From: Bacillota bacterium
GTDB lineage: Bacteria > Bacillota > Clostridia > Lachnospirales > Lachnospiraceae
Assembly (NCBI GenBank): GCA_023423045.1
Contig: JAFAGA010000078.1
Coordinates: 1-51,883 of the forward strand
Direction: 5' to 3'
Length of the DNA: 51,883 bases
Shown one piece after another: positions 7,300 to 16,795 of the stretch. The notes below the pieces were generated by a model. The model did no database searches, was not told the DNA's origin, and worked only from the letters and a program-made list of their open reading frames with translations. The position numbers and the translations under genes are program-made. The first letter of the stretch is position 1, and each line of letters opens with the position of its first letter.

Positions 7300-9801
7300 A
7301 TGGATTATGAATTCGAGAACATCCAGTTTAACAGCGATATTCCGATCAAAATATTTGTACATAACTTGAATTATACTCAGAATCACTGGCACGATGCACT
7401 TGAAATCCTGTTTGTTCTTGAAGGCAGCATCCATATCGGTATCGGTAATTCGGTCCACCAGCTGCAGAAGGAGGATCTCATCGTCATAAACCCCAATGAA
7501 ATCCATACCACCAGCGCCCACAGCGGAAATCTGGTATTGGCGCTGCAGATTTCCAGCGATTGGCTTAACAAATATCCTGTGTTCCGGGGCTTACACCTAT
7601 CCTGTAATTCCTGCAGCAGCAAAAAGCACCTGCATATGAACCAGATCCGCAAGCTTCTTGCCCAAATGATGTGGGTGTACAATAACCAGTCCTCCTGCTT
7701 TGAACTTAAATTGCAAAGCTATCTGTTTGAGCTTTTGTATCAGCTTTTTGTATATTTTAAGGATGATAGCGTGAATCCGGCAACCGATCCGGGAGATAAG
7801 TATATGCCCCGGCTATCCAATATCATTCACTATCTCCATGAGAATTATAATAAGGATATTACCCTGGGGGACCTGGCGGAACAGGAGTATCTGTCCGCCT
7901 CCTATATATCCCGTTTCTTTAAGAAATACATCGGAACCACCTTCAAGGAATATATCATCCGGCTCAGGCTGGAGCATGCGGTAAGGGATCTGCTCTTTAC
8001 TGATAAATCCATCGCCCAGCTCTCCTTTGATAATGGCTTTCCCAACACAAACTCCTTTCTCTATGCGTTCAAGGAGGCCTATCATGAGACTCCCAGTCTC
8101 TACCGCAAAAAAGCAAAAGCCGATTATCAATACCTGTACGGCCCGGTTTCAAAAGCAAACAACTATCTTGAGCTGGTCAATATTGATATATTTTCCAGCC
8201 TTTACAAATATCTTGTGTGGAATCAGAGTAACGAAGCCTCTGACGATGCGGCTCACACAAACATGCTCAAGCCGGAAGGCATAGATCTGGCAGACCCAGA
8301 CCCACCCGTCAGACTCCTTCATACCTGGAAAAATCTTATGACCATCGGTAAAGCCCGGGATGTGCTTCAGCCAGCCATTCAGGAACAGCTAAAAATGGTC
8401 CAAAGAGAAATTGGCTTCCGCTATATCCGTTTTCATGGAATCCTCGATGATGAGATGGAGCTTTACCATGAGGATGAGGACGGCAGGCCCTTGCTGGATT
8501 TTACCTGTCTTGACCGGGTAATTGATTTCCTGTGCGGCATTGGATTAAAACCTTTTCTTGAATTAAGCTTCATACCGGAGAAACTGGCCAGAAGGAAGCA
8601 TACCGTATTTCATAACCGCCCAAGCTACATCAGCATGCCGGATGACATGGAAAAATGGTGCTTTCTGATTCGGGGTCTTCTTCTCCACTGCATTGAGCGT
8701 TATGGGGAGGAGCAGGTGGAAGAGTGGCGTTTTGAATTCTGGAATGAGCCGGATTTGCAGGACATGTTCTGGTATGATTCTGCTGCCGAATATTATTTCT
8801 TTTATAAAGAAACCTACCGGGTCGTGAAAGGCATCTCCCCTAAGCTGCAGCTAGGCGGACCTGCCATATGCGACCTGTCAGGTGCAGCCTCCTGGCTCAG
8901 GGATTACTTTGCCTATTGTGATACAGAGAATTGTCTTCCCGATTTTTTTTCCTTCCACTGTTATATTCACCTCGCCGACCTGACAGAAATCCATAGTTCC
9001 TTTTTTTCTAAAAACAACCGGATTACCTTATCCGCGGACCCGGATTATCTGAGGAATGCGATATCTCAGATCAGGGCGCTGGTATCCTCTTATGGCTATG
9101 GCTCCGACAGGCTCTATATGACCGAGTGGAATGCAAGCCCCTCCCATAGGGATCTCAGCCGGGATACTCTTTTTATGGCCTCGTTTCTTGTTAAAAACAT
9201 TTTGGAAAATATGGATTCGGTCAACAGTTTTGGCTATTGGGCCATCTCCGACTTTCTGGAGGAATTCCCGATCCCGAGAGAGTGCTTTCACGGCGGAATG
9301 GGGGTTATCACTGCGAGCGGCATTAAGAAAGCCGGATATTACGCCTTTTTCTTCCTGGAGCGTCTCGGCTCCAAAAAGATCGCTTCCGGGCCCGGTTATT
9401 ATATCACCTCCGGCGGGGGCGGATGCCAGGTTCTTCTATATAATTATTTTCACTATGACCCTCTTTACTGCAGCATGGATCATTCCGGGATCAGCCATAT
9501 CGACCGGTATAGCATCTTCAAGGATGCGGCCAATCATACGCTGCAGCTTCGCCTGAGCGGATTGCCGCAAGGTCCTTGCCGAATTATCGAGCGCACCCTG
9601 AACAGAAGCCATGGTAGTTCCTTCGATGCATGGGTGGACATGGGCTGTCCCGAGGATATGACCGCGGAACATACAGAGTATCTAAAAAGCATCTCCGTTC
9701 CTCATTACCATGAGACGGTGGAACACATAAAAGGCAGCTATCTTTTGCAGCGCTGCCTCACACCTCATGAATTGCGTTTGATTGAATTTATTTCTTTATA
9801 G
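7300..9801 (+). CDS. AraC-family regulator fused to a GH39-type glycosidase domain
   Basis: An 833-residue protein joining a transcription regulator to an enzyme fold. Residues ~1-110 form a cupin-like sugar-sensing domain (the WHDALEILFVLEG segment is typical), ~175-280 an AraC double helix-turn-helix with the usual ISRFFKKYIG and P-N-x-N-S-F pattern, and ~330-830 a GH39 (beta-xylosidase/iduronidase-like) barrel and C-terminal sandwich. The clan-A catalytic pair is intact: W-N-E-P with Glu483 as acid/base and T-E-W-N with Glu609 as nucleophile, 126 residues apart. The start has AAGGAAGGAG just upstream. No signal peptide, so it is cytoplasmic. The enzyme domain may hydrolyse, or may only bind and report, an intracellular oligosaccharide. 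Neighbouring GH3 and deacetylase-remnant genes suggest glycan use. Confidence 0.88.
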   Translation: MDYEFENIQFNSDIPIKIFVHNLNYTQNHWHDALEILFVLEGSIHIGIGNSVHQLQKEDLIVINPNEIHTTSAHSGNLVLALQISSDWLNKYPVFRGLHLSCNSCSSKKHLHMNQIRKLLAQMMWVYNNQSSCFELKLQSYLFELLYQLFVYFKDDSVNPATDPGDKYMPRLSNIIHYLHENYNKDITLGDLAEQEYLSASYISRFFKKYIGTTFKEYIIRLRLEHAVRDLLFTDKSIAQLSFDNGFPNTNSFLYAFKEAYHETPSLYRKKAKADYQYLYGPVSKANNYLELVNIDIFSSLYKYLVWNQSNEASDDAAHTNMLKPEGIDLADPDPPVRLLHTWKNLMTIGKARDVLQPAIQEQLKMVQREIGFRYIRFHGILDDEMELYHEDEDGRPLLDFTCLDRVIDFLCGIGLKPFLELSFIPEKLARRKHTVFHNRPSYISMPDDMEKWCFLIRGLLLHCIERYGEEQVEEWRFEFWNEPDLQDMFWYDSAAEYYFFYKETYRVVKGISPKLQLGGPAICDLSGAASWLRDYFAYCDTENCLPDFFSFHCYIHLADLTEIHSSFFSKNNRITLSADPDYLRNAISQIRALVSSYGYGSDRLYMTEWNASPSHRDLSRDTLFMASFLVKNILENMDSVNSFGYWAISDFLEEFPIPRECFHGGMGVITASGIKKAGYYAFFFLERLGSKKIASGPGYYITSGGGGCQVLLYNYFHYDPLYCSMDHSGISHIDRYSIFKDAANHTLQLRLSGLPQGPCRIIERTLNRSHGSSFDAWVDMGCPEDMTAEHTEYLKSISVPHYHETVEHIKGSYLLQRCLTPHELRLIEFISL

Positions 9802-9811
9802 GGGGTTATTT

Positions 9812-10135
9812 ATGAATAATATCTATATGAGATTTCCCGGAGGAAGGGCAAAGGCCCTGACACTGAGCTATGATGGCGGGGTACAGCAGGATCACCGTCT
9901 CATCTCAATTTTGAACAGACATGGCTTAAAATGTACCTTTAATATCAATTCCGGCTTGTTCCCGGCAAAAGGAACCACCTTCCCTCCGGGTCAGATACAC
10001 CGCCGTCTGACAGAACAGGAGGCCGTTGCACTATATACGGATGTTCGCAATCTGCTTTACCATCTGCTCATAACCTCATTGCCGCCACAACCCGGTCTCC
10101 TTATAGAAATCAAAAGATCTGCCTGGCGAATCTAA
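9812..10135 (+). pseudogene. Truncated polysaccharide deacetylase-like gene
   Basis: The first ~75 residues match the N-terminus of a CE4-type deacetylase (A-L-T-L-S-Y-D-G-G-V, where D-D-G or D-G-G follows the expected Ser/Thr-x-D motif, and a T-F-N-I-N-S-G-L-F strand). After the helix ending EQEAVALYTD, about position 10035, the sequence stops resembling the family and ends at residue 107; complete relatives are roughly 250 residues and carry the metal His motif and C-terminal catalytic motifs, none of which is found in any frame before spoIID. The start at ATG 9812 follows GGGGG at 9801. It lies 11 bp after the AraC-GH39 gene and was probably co-transcribed with it. I call it a decayed gene. 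Confidence 0.65.
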
Positions 10136-10143
10136 AAATATTT

Positions 10144-10150
10144 CATACAT
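10144..10150 (+). promoter_or_regulatory. Possible sigma-E -10 element upstream of spoIID-like gene
   Basis: CATACAT at 10144-10150 resembles the -10 element of sporulation sigma-E promoters, about 72 bp before the start codon; the matching -35 is unconvincing. Suggested mainly because spoIID is a sigma-E gene in Bacillus. Confidence 0.22.
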
Positions 10151-10221
10151 GACTGCCTCCTCCAATATAATGTAATGATATTGATTTATTCGTGTTACAT
10201 ATGTCCTGAAATGGAGGCTCT

Positions 10222-11181
10222 ATGAGAAAGGTATTGATAAAAACCGGCATTGTAAGTCTGATCGTCCTTGTACTCCCTTTTTTGCTCACGCTGCTTTTTG
10301 CCCGCAAGGAGAGTGCGGCCTCCCTGGAGGCTATGGACTTCACCATATTTTATGAGGTAAACGACACCCGGGAGAGGCTCACCTTCGACGAATATCTGAT
10401 CGGAGTGGTGGCAGCAAACATGTCCACCGGTTATCATATGGAAGCCCTCAAGGCACAGGCCGTCATTGCCAGAACCTATGCCCTGTATAATATTGCTCTT
10501 CTGACGGAGGAAGCCCCGGAAAAGACCTCCTTCACCACCTCGGAGCTGGGACTTTCCTATATCAGCCTGGGCAGCCTTAAGCAGCTCTGGGGGGACGAGA
10601 ATTACAGCTCCTATTTCTCCAAGCTGGAAAATGCGGTCTACGGCACAAAGGATGAGGTTCTTCTCTATCAAAAGGACCTCATCCTTCCAGTGTTCTTCGA
10701 TACCGGTTCCGGCTATACCCGCAATGCCTCCGAGGCCTGGGGTGTCTCCGTTCCCTACCTGGTCAGCGTAGCCAGCAAGCACGATGTTACCTCGACCAAT
10801 TATCTTTCCATCGACGAATTTAAGCTTCCTGAGCTTATTGACTTATTGGAAAAATATTATCCCGGGCTCTCCCTCTCGGAAAAGGAATTCTTTAATCAGA
10901 TAACAGTGACCTCCCGGGACAGTGCCGGTTATGTAACCCAAATGAACCTTGGCACCCTGACCGTCTCCGGCGAGGAATTTGCCAAGGTTCTGGGATTATC
11001 CTCCAATCATTTTTATCTTGAAGAGTACGAGGGCAAAGCCCGCATCATCTGCAACGGCTCCGGTCACGGCATCGGCATGAGCCAATACGGCGCCAATGCC
11101 ATGGCGGAAGAGGACGCGTCCTATTCGGATATACTGCAATACTATTATTCAGGTGTCAGGATTGCAAACCTCTCCAAGTAA
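10222..11181 (+). CDS. spoIID: Stage II sporulation protein D homologue (SpoIID/LytB domain)
   Basis: SpoIID-type peptidoglycan lytic transglycosylase homologue of 319 residues. An N-terminal membrane helix (residues ~6-26) anchors a SpoIID domain with the conserved E-A-L-K-A-Q-A-V-x-A-R-T-Y segment (residues ~73-85) and the C-terminal G-H-G-I-G-M-S-Q-Y-G-A-N motif. In Bacillus subtilis the catalytic Glu88 lies in an A-E-M-P motif just before the first segment; here that position is Asn66 (V-A-A-N-M-S), so the usual catalytic acid appears to be missing. GGAGG precedes the start by 7 nt. In sporulation SpoIID thins septal peptidoglycan with SpoIIM and SpoIIP during engulfment. Neither partner gene is here. 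The protein could be the sporulation SpoIID of this organism or a paralogue. Confidence 0.85.
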   Translation: MRKVLIKTGIVSLIVLVLPFLLTLLFARKESAASLEAMDFTIFYEVNDTRERLTFDEYLIGVVAANMSTGYHMEALKAQAVIARTYALYNIALLTEEAPEKTSFTTSELGLSYISLGSLKQLWGDENYSSYFSKLENAVYGTKDEVLLYQKDLILPVFFDTGSGYTRNASEAWGVSVPYLVSVASKHDVTSTNYLSIDEFKLPELIDLLEKYYPGLSLSEKEFFNQITVTSRDSAGYVTQMNLGTLTVSGEEFAKVLGLSSNHFYLEEYEGKARIICNGSGHGIGMSQYGANAMAEEDASYSDILQYYYSGVRIANLSK

Positions 11182-11234
11182 TCCTGCGGGCAGAATTCAT
11201 GAATACATAAGTACAGGAATGCGCCTATGCACAC

Positions 11235-13652
11235 TCATACATTGCGCATCTTCATCAGGAATGCGAATTCCTCCATCCATCGTTTCAGCTTCGGCTGCTT
11301 CTCCCGGTTCCTCCGCGCAAGACCATCCCGGTAAGCCACTACCATCTCCAACTCCTCTTGCGTGGTGGCCTCCTCCCCATAGCGGTACCGCATGAATACA
11401 TTTGCCACATCCCGAAAGATGATTTGGTCGTACCGGAAGTGGTCCTTCACCCTGCCGGCCAGCATGGATATGGTCTCCTGGGGCCCCAGCACAAAGCCCT
11501 CCCTTCTCAGCAGCTCCAGCACTCTCAAAAAGCTCAGATACATCCTCATGCTGTCGTCCGCCCTGTCATATCTTTTGCGGTAACGGTAAGCCAGAATATA
11601 ATAATAAGCAGCAAGAAGCAGCACCAAAATGAGTACTCCTCCTACGGATATCAACAGGCCTGCCGCAACTTCATTTATTTTCTCCTTCTCCTCAAGGTCC
11701 GGGAGCATGACTCCTTCGGGGGGCGCATCGCCGGATTTCTCCAGCTCTCCCTCATAATGTCCTGGATAAGACCCCATCCCGGAGCTTTCCTTCTGTGGGT
11801 CAGCCCATCTGCCATACCGCATCTCATAAAAAGGTGTGGTAGCTTCAAAAGGAATCCAGCCCACTCCCTCAAAATAAGCCTCCGCCCAGGCATGTGCCTG
11901 GCTGTTCCGGATGGGATACATATTATCCTCACCCCGGTGTTCAAATTTAGCAACGAACCCTTCCACATAGCGGGTCGGAATACCGACACATCTGCCCAGC
12001 ACAGCCATGGCGGTAGCATAGGAGGTGCAGTAGCCCTCTTTCCCCTCGAACAGAAAATAATCGGTAAAATCACTGCCCTCCGGCGGCGCCTGGGGTGCCA
12101 GGCTATAGGTGTAGGTCCGCAGATATTGCTCAATGGCCTTAAGCTTATCATAATCGGTATCGGAGCCGGCTGTAATCTCCTGTGCCAGCTCCCTGACCCG
12201 GGAAGGAAGCTCCTGGGGCACTCCGGTGTATTTTTCCCGGATAAGCTCTGCCCGTCTTCCAAACAATTCATGAAAATCCTCTCCGGATATCAGATTCTGG
12301 GCATAGTCCCTGGAAAGAAAATTAGATAACAGCCAATCCAGGGAGTCCTGATTAATCTCCGGCGCCCTGTCATAGGAGAAGGTGTCTGAAGCTCTCAGCA
12401 TCCGGATAAAGGCTTCCCCCCGCAGATTCATCTCGTAGAAGCTATCCTCATAGAAGGTCCCCCTTCCCTTTGGCTTTTCAAAGGTAATGCCCGGAAGCTC
12501 TGAAGCCGGCTCCTTAGTTTTGGGCTGCAAAACAAAGGATTTCATTTTCAGGGGATAGAAAAAGGTCCTTGTCTTAATGGAATTATACTGCAGCTTCAAT
12601 GTGGCCCGTTCAATAAACCGATTATTCTCCAGCTCACTGCGTTCCTGTCTCGAAAGGGCGTATATCAGTTCTGTATAGTCCAGCCGGTAATCCGATTCTC
12701 CGGAAAGATATGCCTCTCCGCTCTTCTCCCAGCTGTAACCGGTATAGATATCACTTACGGAACCAATCAGATAAATACCTTCGTTTTCCGCCGAACCGGT
12801 AAACCTCATAGCAACCTTATCATCCTTAAGCAGTCCGCCGTTTTCGCTGCTCAGCTCTCCCCCGTCCTCCGAATATCCGGTGAGGCTGATGAAGAATTCC
12901 GTCGGCTGCTTGCTGAAGTAATAATTCAAATCATAGCTCCAGCCTTCGATTTGTTCCCTGACATTCCGAAAGGCGTTGCGGAATATGGTCCATTTTATAG
13001 GTTCAGGCTTAGAGGGCATCGCAATGGACAGGATCGCCAGAAGCAGACAAACCGGCGCCAGATAAAGAATGCTCTCTTTTTTCTCCTGCTTTCTTGCTTT
13101 ACGCGTATAGATAATCCCATAGCATTCCACAAGAATGGAGAGGACATAGAATACACAGATCCCCACCACCGCCTTATGGATATCAACTTTACCCACACTC
13201 AGGAGAATCATTCCACCAACCAGTGCCACCGCCAGAATAATCTTGCTTAACTGGCTCTTGGTCAACAAAAAGAATAGCAGAGCACCGAGAAACCCCGACA
13301 GAAAGCCGGTAAAATTCGAGAAGCCTGCCCGATGCAGCTCCGCCGAGCCATCATAGCGGGCTATCCATGTCATATAATCCCCGATCCAGTCAATCGGATT
13401 AAAATTCCTGACCCAAAACATCAATGCCAGAATAGGAATAATACTGACAATCACAAGATAGGTGATCGCATTCCTCCTGCCCAGATGAATTAAGTAGATA
13501 CTGATGACCGGCAGCAAGGAGAAGAGTGCAGTTAAAAATATCGGTATCCTGAGCTCAAAGTAATGGCTTATTGTCAGAGACAGTGCCCAGCTGAGGGCCA
13601 TGCTTAGCAGGGAATGATATATCTGATATAATCTTTCTTTATCTCGAAACAT
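11235..13652 (-). CDS. Transglutaminase-like membrane protein (TgpA type)
   Basis: About 805 residues: some six N-terminal transmembrane helices, a long extracytoplasmic part containing a transglutaminase/protease-like core, a further membrane helix near the C-terminus and a cytosolic tail. The core has the Cys in G-Y-C-T-S-Y-A-T-A and the His in H-A-W-A-E-A-Y-F; the third position reads P-F-E-A-T, with Glu in place of the usual Asp, as in some family members. It ends the MoxR-DUF58-transglutaminase operon, a widespread gene trio of unknown exact role. I prefer ATG 13652, which has GGGAGGAC directly upstream; ATG 13703, overlapping the DUF58 stop codon as TAATG, is the alternative and would add 17 residues. 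Confidence 0.88.
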   Translation of the reverse strand: MFRDKERLYQIYHSLLSMALSWALSLTISHYFELRIPIFLTALFSLLPVISIYLIHLGRRNAITYLVIVSIIPILALMFWVRNFNPIDWIGDYMTWIARYDGSAELHRAGFSNFTGFLSGFLGALLFFLLTKSQLSKIILAVALVGGMILLSVGKVDIHKAVVGICVFYVLSILVECYGIIYTRKARKQEKKESILYLAPVCLLLAILSIAMPSKPEPIKWTIFRNAFRNVREQIEGWSYDLNYYFSKQPTEFFISLTGYSEDGGELSSENGGLLKDDKVAMRFTGSAENEGIYLIGSVSDIYTGYSWEKSGEAYLSGESDYRLDYTELIYALSRQERSELENNRFIERATLKLQYNSIKTRTFFYPLKMKSFVLQPKTKEPASELPGITFEKPKGRGTFYEDSFYEMNLRGEAFIRMLRASDTFSYDRAPEINQDSLDWLLSNFLSRDYAQNLISGEDFHELFGRRAELIREKYTGVPQELPSRVRELAQEITAGSDTDYDKLKAIEQYLRTYTYSLAPQAPPEGSDFTDYFLFEGKEGYCTSYATAMAVLGRCVGIPTRYVEGFVAKFEHRGEDNMYPIRNSQAHAWAEAYFEGVGWIPFEATTPFYEMRYGRWADPQKESSGMGSYPGHYEGELEKSGDAPPEGVMLPDLEEKEKINEVAAGLLISVGGVLILVLLLAAYYYILAYRYRKRYDRADDSMRMYLSFLRVLELLRREGFVLGPQETISMLAGRVKDHFRYDQIIFRDVANVFMRYRYGEEATTQEELEMVVAYRDGLARRNREKQPKLKRWMEEFAFLMKMRNV

Positions 13653-13702
13653 AAGTCCTCCCATCCTGCCACTCCAAGCGGCATAAGCTATATCCGGCTG
13701 CA

Positions 13703-14902
13703 TTAGCCATTGCCCGTCTCCCGGGAAAGAATATCGGCAATTTCGTCCCCTGACATGATCTGATACACCTCAATGCCGGAAGCCTTCATTCCTTCTCTCC
13801 GCTTCCTTATTTCCTCCGAGACATCATCACTGATAAACAGGATGCAGACACGGTTTCCGCCGGATACCGCCTTCATGGCCGCCAGATAAAGCTCCGTTGT
13901 CAGCCTGTAAGTGGCGGCGACGCAGAACATCCCTTCTTCTCTCCGCAACAGCCTCTCCCGCAGCAAATCGCTGAGGGGAACCCGGCTGTCAAAACGAATC
14001 CGCACGCAGGCCTTATAGAAAGTATCAAAATCCCCTCTTGTGGCTATCTCAATCTGGTTTCTTCCTTCCATTTCATAGATGATCTGTGATGGAACATTTC
14101 TCTGTGCATAGAAATTAGCGATGGCCAGGACGCTCTCAATAATCTTATCCTCCGCAATTACCACCTTAAGTTCCTCTTCCTCTATTTTTTCAAGATCCAT
14201 GAACAGAAGAATCCGGGCCTTGGGTATATGCTGGTACCTCCGGGTAATCAGCTCCCGCATCCTTGCCGATGCCTTCCAGTGAATCTGTTTCCTGCTGTCT
14301 CCAGGATAATATTTTCTGACCTCCGTATCCAGCTCCTCCTCGGCGGCATTGCTAAAGCGCAGAGGATTCTTGACATCGGCCTGGGGCGGCGCGATCCCCA
14401 GCCGCTCCAGGGGCACTACTCTTGGAAGCACCACAGCCTTCAGCCTCGAAGCGAGGGGATAAGTAATCCGGAACAGATAGAGGAAGTCCGTTACCTCTAT
14501 GGAATCCACCCCTACATAATATTCTCCCCGGTAGTTGCACCTGATTCTTGTCTCCATACGCTCACTCTCGCTGGGAAGCAGGCTGTATTCCGTAATTGCA
14601 TGGGTCGCTTCAATCGTGGACTTATCGCTGAGAAAATTCACCTTGACATTACGGAAAGTAATATAATCCTCATTGGCAATTACAAAGGAATAAGTCGTCC
14701 AGTCCCCCTTCACCACCAGATAGGCATCCATGGACTGGTATATTTTAAACCGGAAATACACATACACCGTATACAAAAATGCGATCACCGGAAGAAACAT
14801 AGTCAGATAAAACAAGGCGTAGGAGATATTGCCCCCATAATAAGAGGCAAAAATGCTGCTCCCGAGAATGGCTGCTGCAAAAATCAACCGGTTTAATCTC
14901 AT
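13703..14902 (-). CDS. DUF58 domain protein
   Basis: Protein of 399 residues with two N-terminal membrane helices, a beta-rich middle part and the DUF58 signature around the R-K-I-H-W-K-A-S-A segment, followed by a vWA-like fold (R-I-L-L-F-M-D-L start of the MIDAS region). DUF58 proteins pair with MoxR ATPases and are thought to act as their metal-dependent adaptors. It lies 40 bp after moxR and overlaps the next gene start by one base. Confidence 0.9.
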   Translation of the reverse strand: MRLNRLIFAAAILGSSIFASYYGGNISYALFYLTMFLPVIAFLYTVYVYFRFKIYQSMDAYLVVKGDWTTYSFVIANEDYITFRNVKVNFLSDKSTIEATHAITEYSLLPSESERMETRIRCNYRGEYYVGVDSIEVTDFLYLFRITYPLASRLKAVVLPRVVPLERLGIAPPQADVKNPLRFSNAAEEELDTEVRKYYPGDSRKQIHWKASARMRELITRRYQHIPKARILLFMDLEKIEEEELKVVIAEDKIIESVLAIANFYAQRNVPSQIIYEMEGRNQIEIATRGDFDTFYKACVRIRFDSRVPLSDLLRERLLRREEGMFCVAATYRLTTELYLAAMKAVSGGNRVCILFISDDVSEEIRKRREGMKASGIEVYQIMSGDEIADILSRETGNG

Positions 14903-14942
14903 GGAATCCTCCGTTCCACTGGGGATGCAATCAGATACAGCC

Positions 14943-15887
14943 TCAGTTATTTGCTAATACCGGTACCGGCACCTTGGCAACAAGATTCTTTAGAATCTTC
15001 TCCACCCTGGCCTGGGACAGTCTGGCTTCGGGGGCCAGTATTATTCTGTGAGCCAGGACCGGATGGATCAAGCGCAGGACATCGTCGGGTATACAGTAAT
15101 TCCTTCCCTCCAGATAGGCCAATGCCTGAGAGGCGCGCAGCAATGCCAGCGTCGCTCTGGGACTGGCTCCCAGGGTGATGTTACTGTCCTTCCTGGTTTC
15201 TTGGACCACTTTGGTAACATAGGAGATCAAATCCTGCCCCACCTTAACCTCTTCCACTTCCTTCTGCATCTTTAACACAGTTTCTTCCTCCACCACCGGC
15301 TCCAGCTTTTGGGTCAGCTGACGGGACAGGAAGCGCTCCGCCATAAGCTTCTCATCCCCGCCCTGGGGATAGCCAATGGATATTTTCATCATAAAGCGGT
15401 CCAGCTGGGCCTCAGGAAGATTATAGGTTCCCAGATAGTCGATGGGATTCTGGGTGGCAATCACCATGAATGGCCTGGGCAGCGGATAGGTAATGCCGTC
15501 CACCGTCACCTGCCTCTCCTCCATCGCCTCCAGCAGGCTCGCCTGGGTCTTGGGTGAGGTACGGTTGATTTCATCCGCAAGGATAATATTATTCACAATC
15601 GCTCCCTGGGCATACTCGAATGTCCCGGTCTGCATATTGTAGATGGACAGGCCTGTCACATCGCTGGGCAGAGTATCCGGCGTAAATTGAATCCGGGTAA
15701 AGCCGCAATGAATGGTCTGGGCCACGGTTTTAGCCAGCGTAGTCTTTCCGACTCCCGGAACATCCTCCAAAAGCAAATGTCCTCCCGCAAGCAGCGTCAC
15801 CAGAGTATGCTCAATCACTTCTCTCTTGCCTACAAGGATTTTCTCCATATTATGTATCATTTCAGCAATTTTCTTTTGATTCTCCAT
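14943..15887 (-). CDS. MoxR-family AAA+ ATPase
   Basis: AAA+ ATPase of 314 residues. Walker A is G-V-G-K-T-T (residues 45-50), Walker B is L-A-D-E-I-N-R, sensor-1 A-T-Q-N-P and the C-terminal lid with S-P-R-A-T are all present and normal. MoxR proteins are chaperone-like ATPases that act on DUF58/vWA partners, and this gene opens such an operon here. A GGAGAGGGAAAC ribosome binding region precedes the ATG. The ~200 bp upstream, to the mtnN terminator, presumably holds the promoter. Confidence 0.93.
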   Translation of the reverse strand: MENQKKIAEMIHNMEKILVGKREVIEHTLVTLLAGGHLLLEDVPGVGKTTLAKTVAQTIHCGFTRIQFTPDTLPSDVTGLSIYNMQTGTFEYAQGAIVNNIILADEINRTSPKTQASLLEAMEERQVTVDGITYPLPRPFMVIATQNPIDYLGTYNLPEAQLDRFMMKISIGYPQGGDEKLMAERFLSRQLTQKLEPVVEEETVLKMQKEVEEVKVGQDLISYVTKVVQETRKDSNITLGASPRATLALLRASQALAYLEGRNYCIPDDVLRLIHPVLAHRIILAPEARLSQARVEKILKNLVAKVPVPVLANN

Positions 15888-16035
15888 CCTGTTTCCCTCT
15901 CCTTTCTCTGGTTAGTAAACTTTTTTCAATATTATTACTTCCATTATACTTTAATTGCAGAATCCATATCAAGGTAAGAATTGCACTACTTTTTGTGATT
16001 TTTATTGTGATTTTGGCAAGTTAACCCCCTTCATG

Positions 16036-16084
16036 CAAAAAGGAATGCCGGAACCAATCGCTTGTGCAAAAGGTCCGGCATCCT
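16036..16084 (-). terminator. Intrinsic terminator of mtnN
   Basis: On the minus strand the stem AGGATGCCGGACC / GGTTCCGGCATTCCT (16072-16084 with 16041-16055) is followed by TTTTT at 16040-16036. It directly follows the mtnN stop codon. Confidence 0.85.
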
Positions 16085-16096
16085 GAGCATATTTAT

Positions 16097-16795
16097 TTAG
16101 ATTTTTTCAATTAAGCCACTCAACAGCTCCACTGTATTCCGAATGGCGATTTCTTCAAATTCCTTATAGCTCATCTCCGCACTATGATCCGCCTTGTCCG
16201 ATATGGCCCGGATAATCAGGAAGGGAACCTGATTCAAGAATGCTGTCTGGGCGATGGCCGCCCCTTCCATCTCGGTACAATAGCCGCTAAAATGCTCCGC
16301 CAGCCAGGTCTTCTTCTCCTGGTCCGAGATAAACTGGTCCCCGCTTACAATTCTTCCGGTATGGACACCGACCTTTGGCAGCCTTTCTGTACATACCTGC
16401 TTCGCAAGAGCAATCAGACGCTGGTCCGCCGGGAAGACCGAGGTTTCCATTCTTGGGATGACTCCGGCCGGATAACCGAAACCGGTGGCATCCATATCAT
16501 GCTGCTGTGTGTCCAGGGATAGTACGATATCCGCAATATCAATTTCATTTCTCAGGGAACCGGCTACTCCGGTGTTAATTACACCGTCCACTCCAAAGAG
16601 ATCGATCAGTATCTGGGTGCACACCGCCGCATTTACCTTACCGATCCCGCAGCGCACCACAACCGTATCACGCCCCTGCAAAGCTCCCTCATAAAACTCC
16701 ATGGAGGCAACGGTTCTCACCTGAACCCCCTCCATCTGGCCCTTCAGGATGTGAACCTCCTCATCCATGGCACCGATAATTCCGATTTTTTTCAT
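16097..16795 (-). CDS. mtnN: 5'-methylthioadenosine/S-adenosylhomocysteine nucleosidase
   Basis: Cytosolic nucleosidase of 232 residues that cleaves adenine from MTA, S-adenosylhomocysteine and 5'-deoxyadenosine. The start M-K-K-I-G-I-I-G-A-M-D-E-E is diagnostic (catalytic-pocket Glu included), as are V-V-R-C-G-I-G-K-V-N-A-A, N-T-G-V-A-G, E-M-E-G-A-A-I-A and the general acid region R-A-I-S-D-K-A-D. Length is normal. GAGGAAAG precedes the ATG. It is a single-gene unit with its own terminator. Confidence 0.96.
   Translation of the reverse strand: MKKIGIIGAMDEEVHILKGQMEGVQVRTVASMEFYEGALQGRDTVVVRCGIGKVNAAVCTQILIDLFGVDGVINTGVAGSLRNEIDIADIVLSLDTQQHDMDATGFGYPAGVIPRMETSVFPADQRLIALAKQVCTERLPKVGVHTGRIVSGDQFISDQEKKTWLAEHFSGYCTEMEGAAIAQTAFLNQVPFLIIRAISDKADHSAEMSYKEFEEIAIRNTVELLSGLIEKI

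Noticed and set aside
11358..12329. Long plus-strand frame opposite the transglutaminase gene
   Set aside because: It is antisense to a well-supported gene with an intact catalytic core; its codon pattern is that of a shadow frame.
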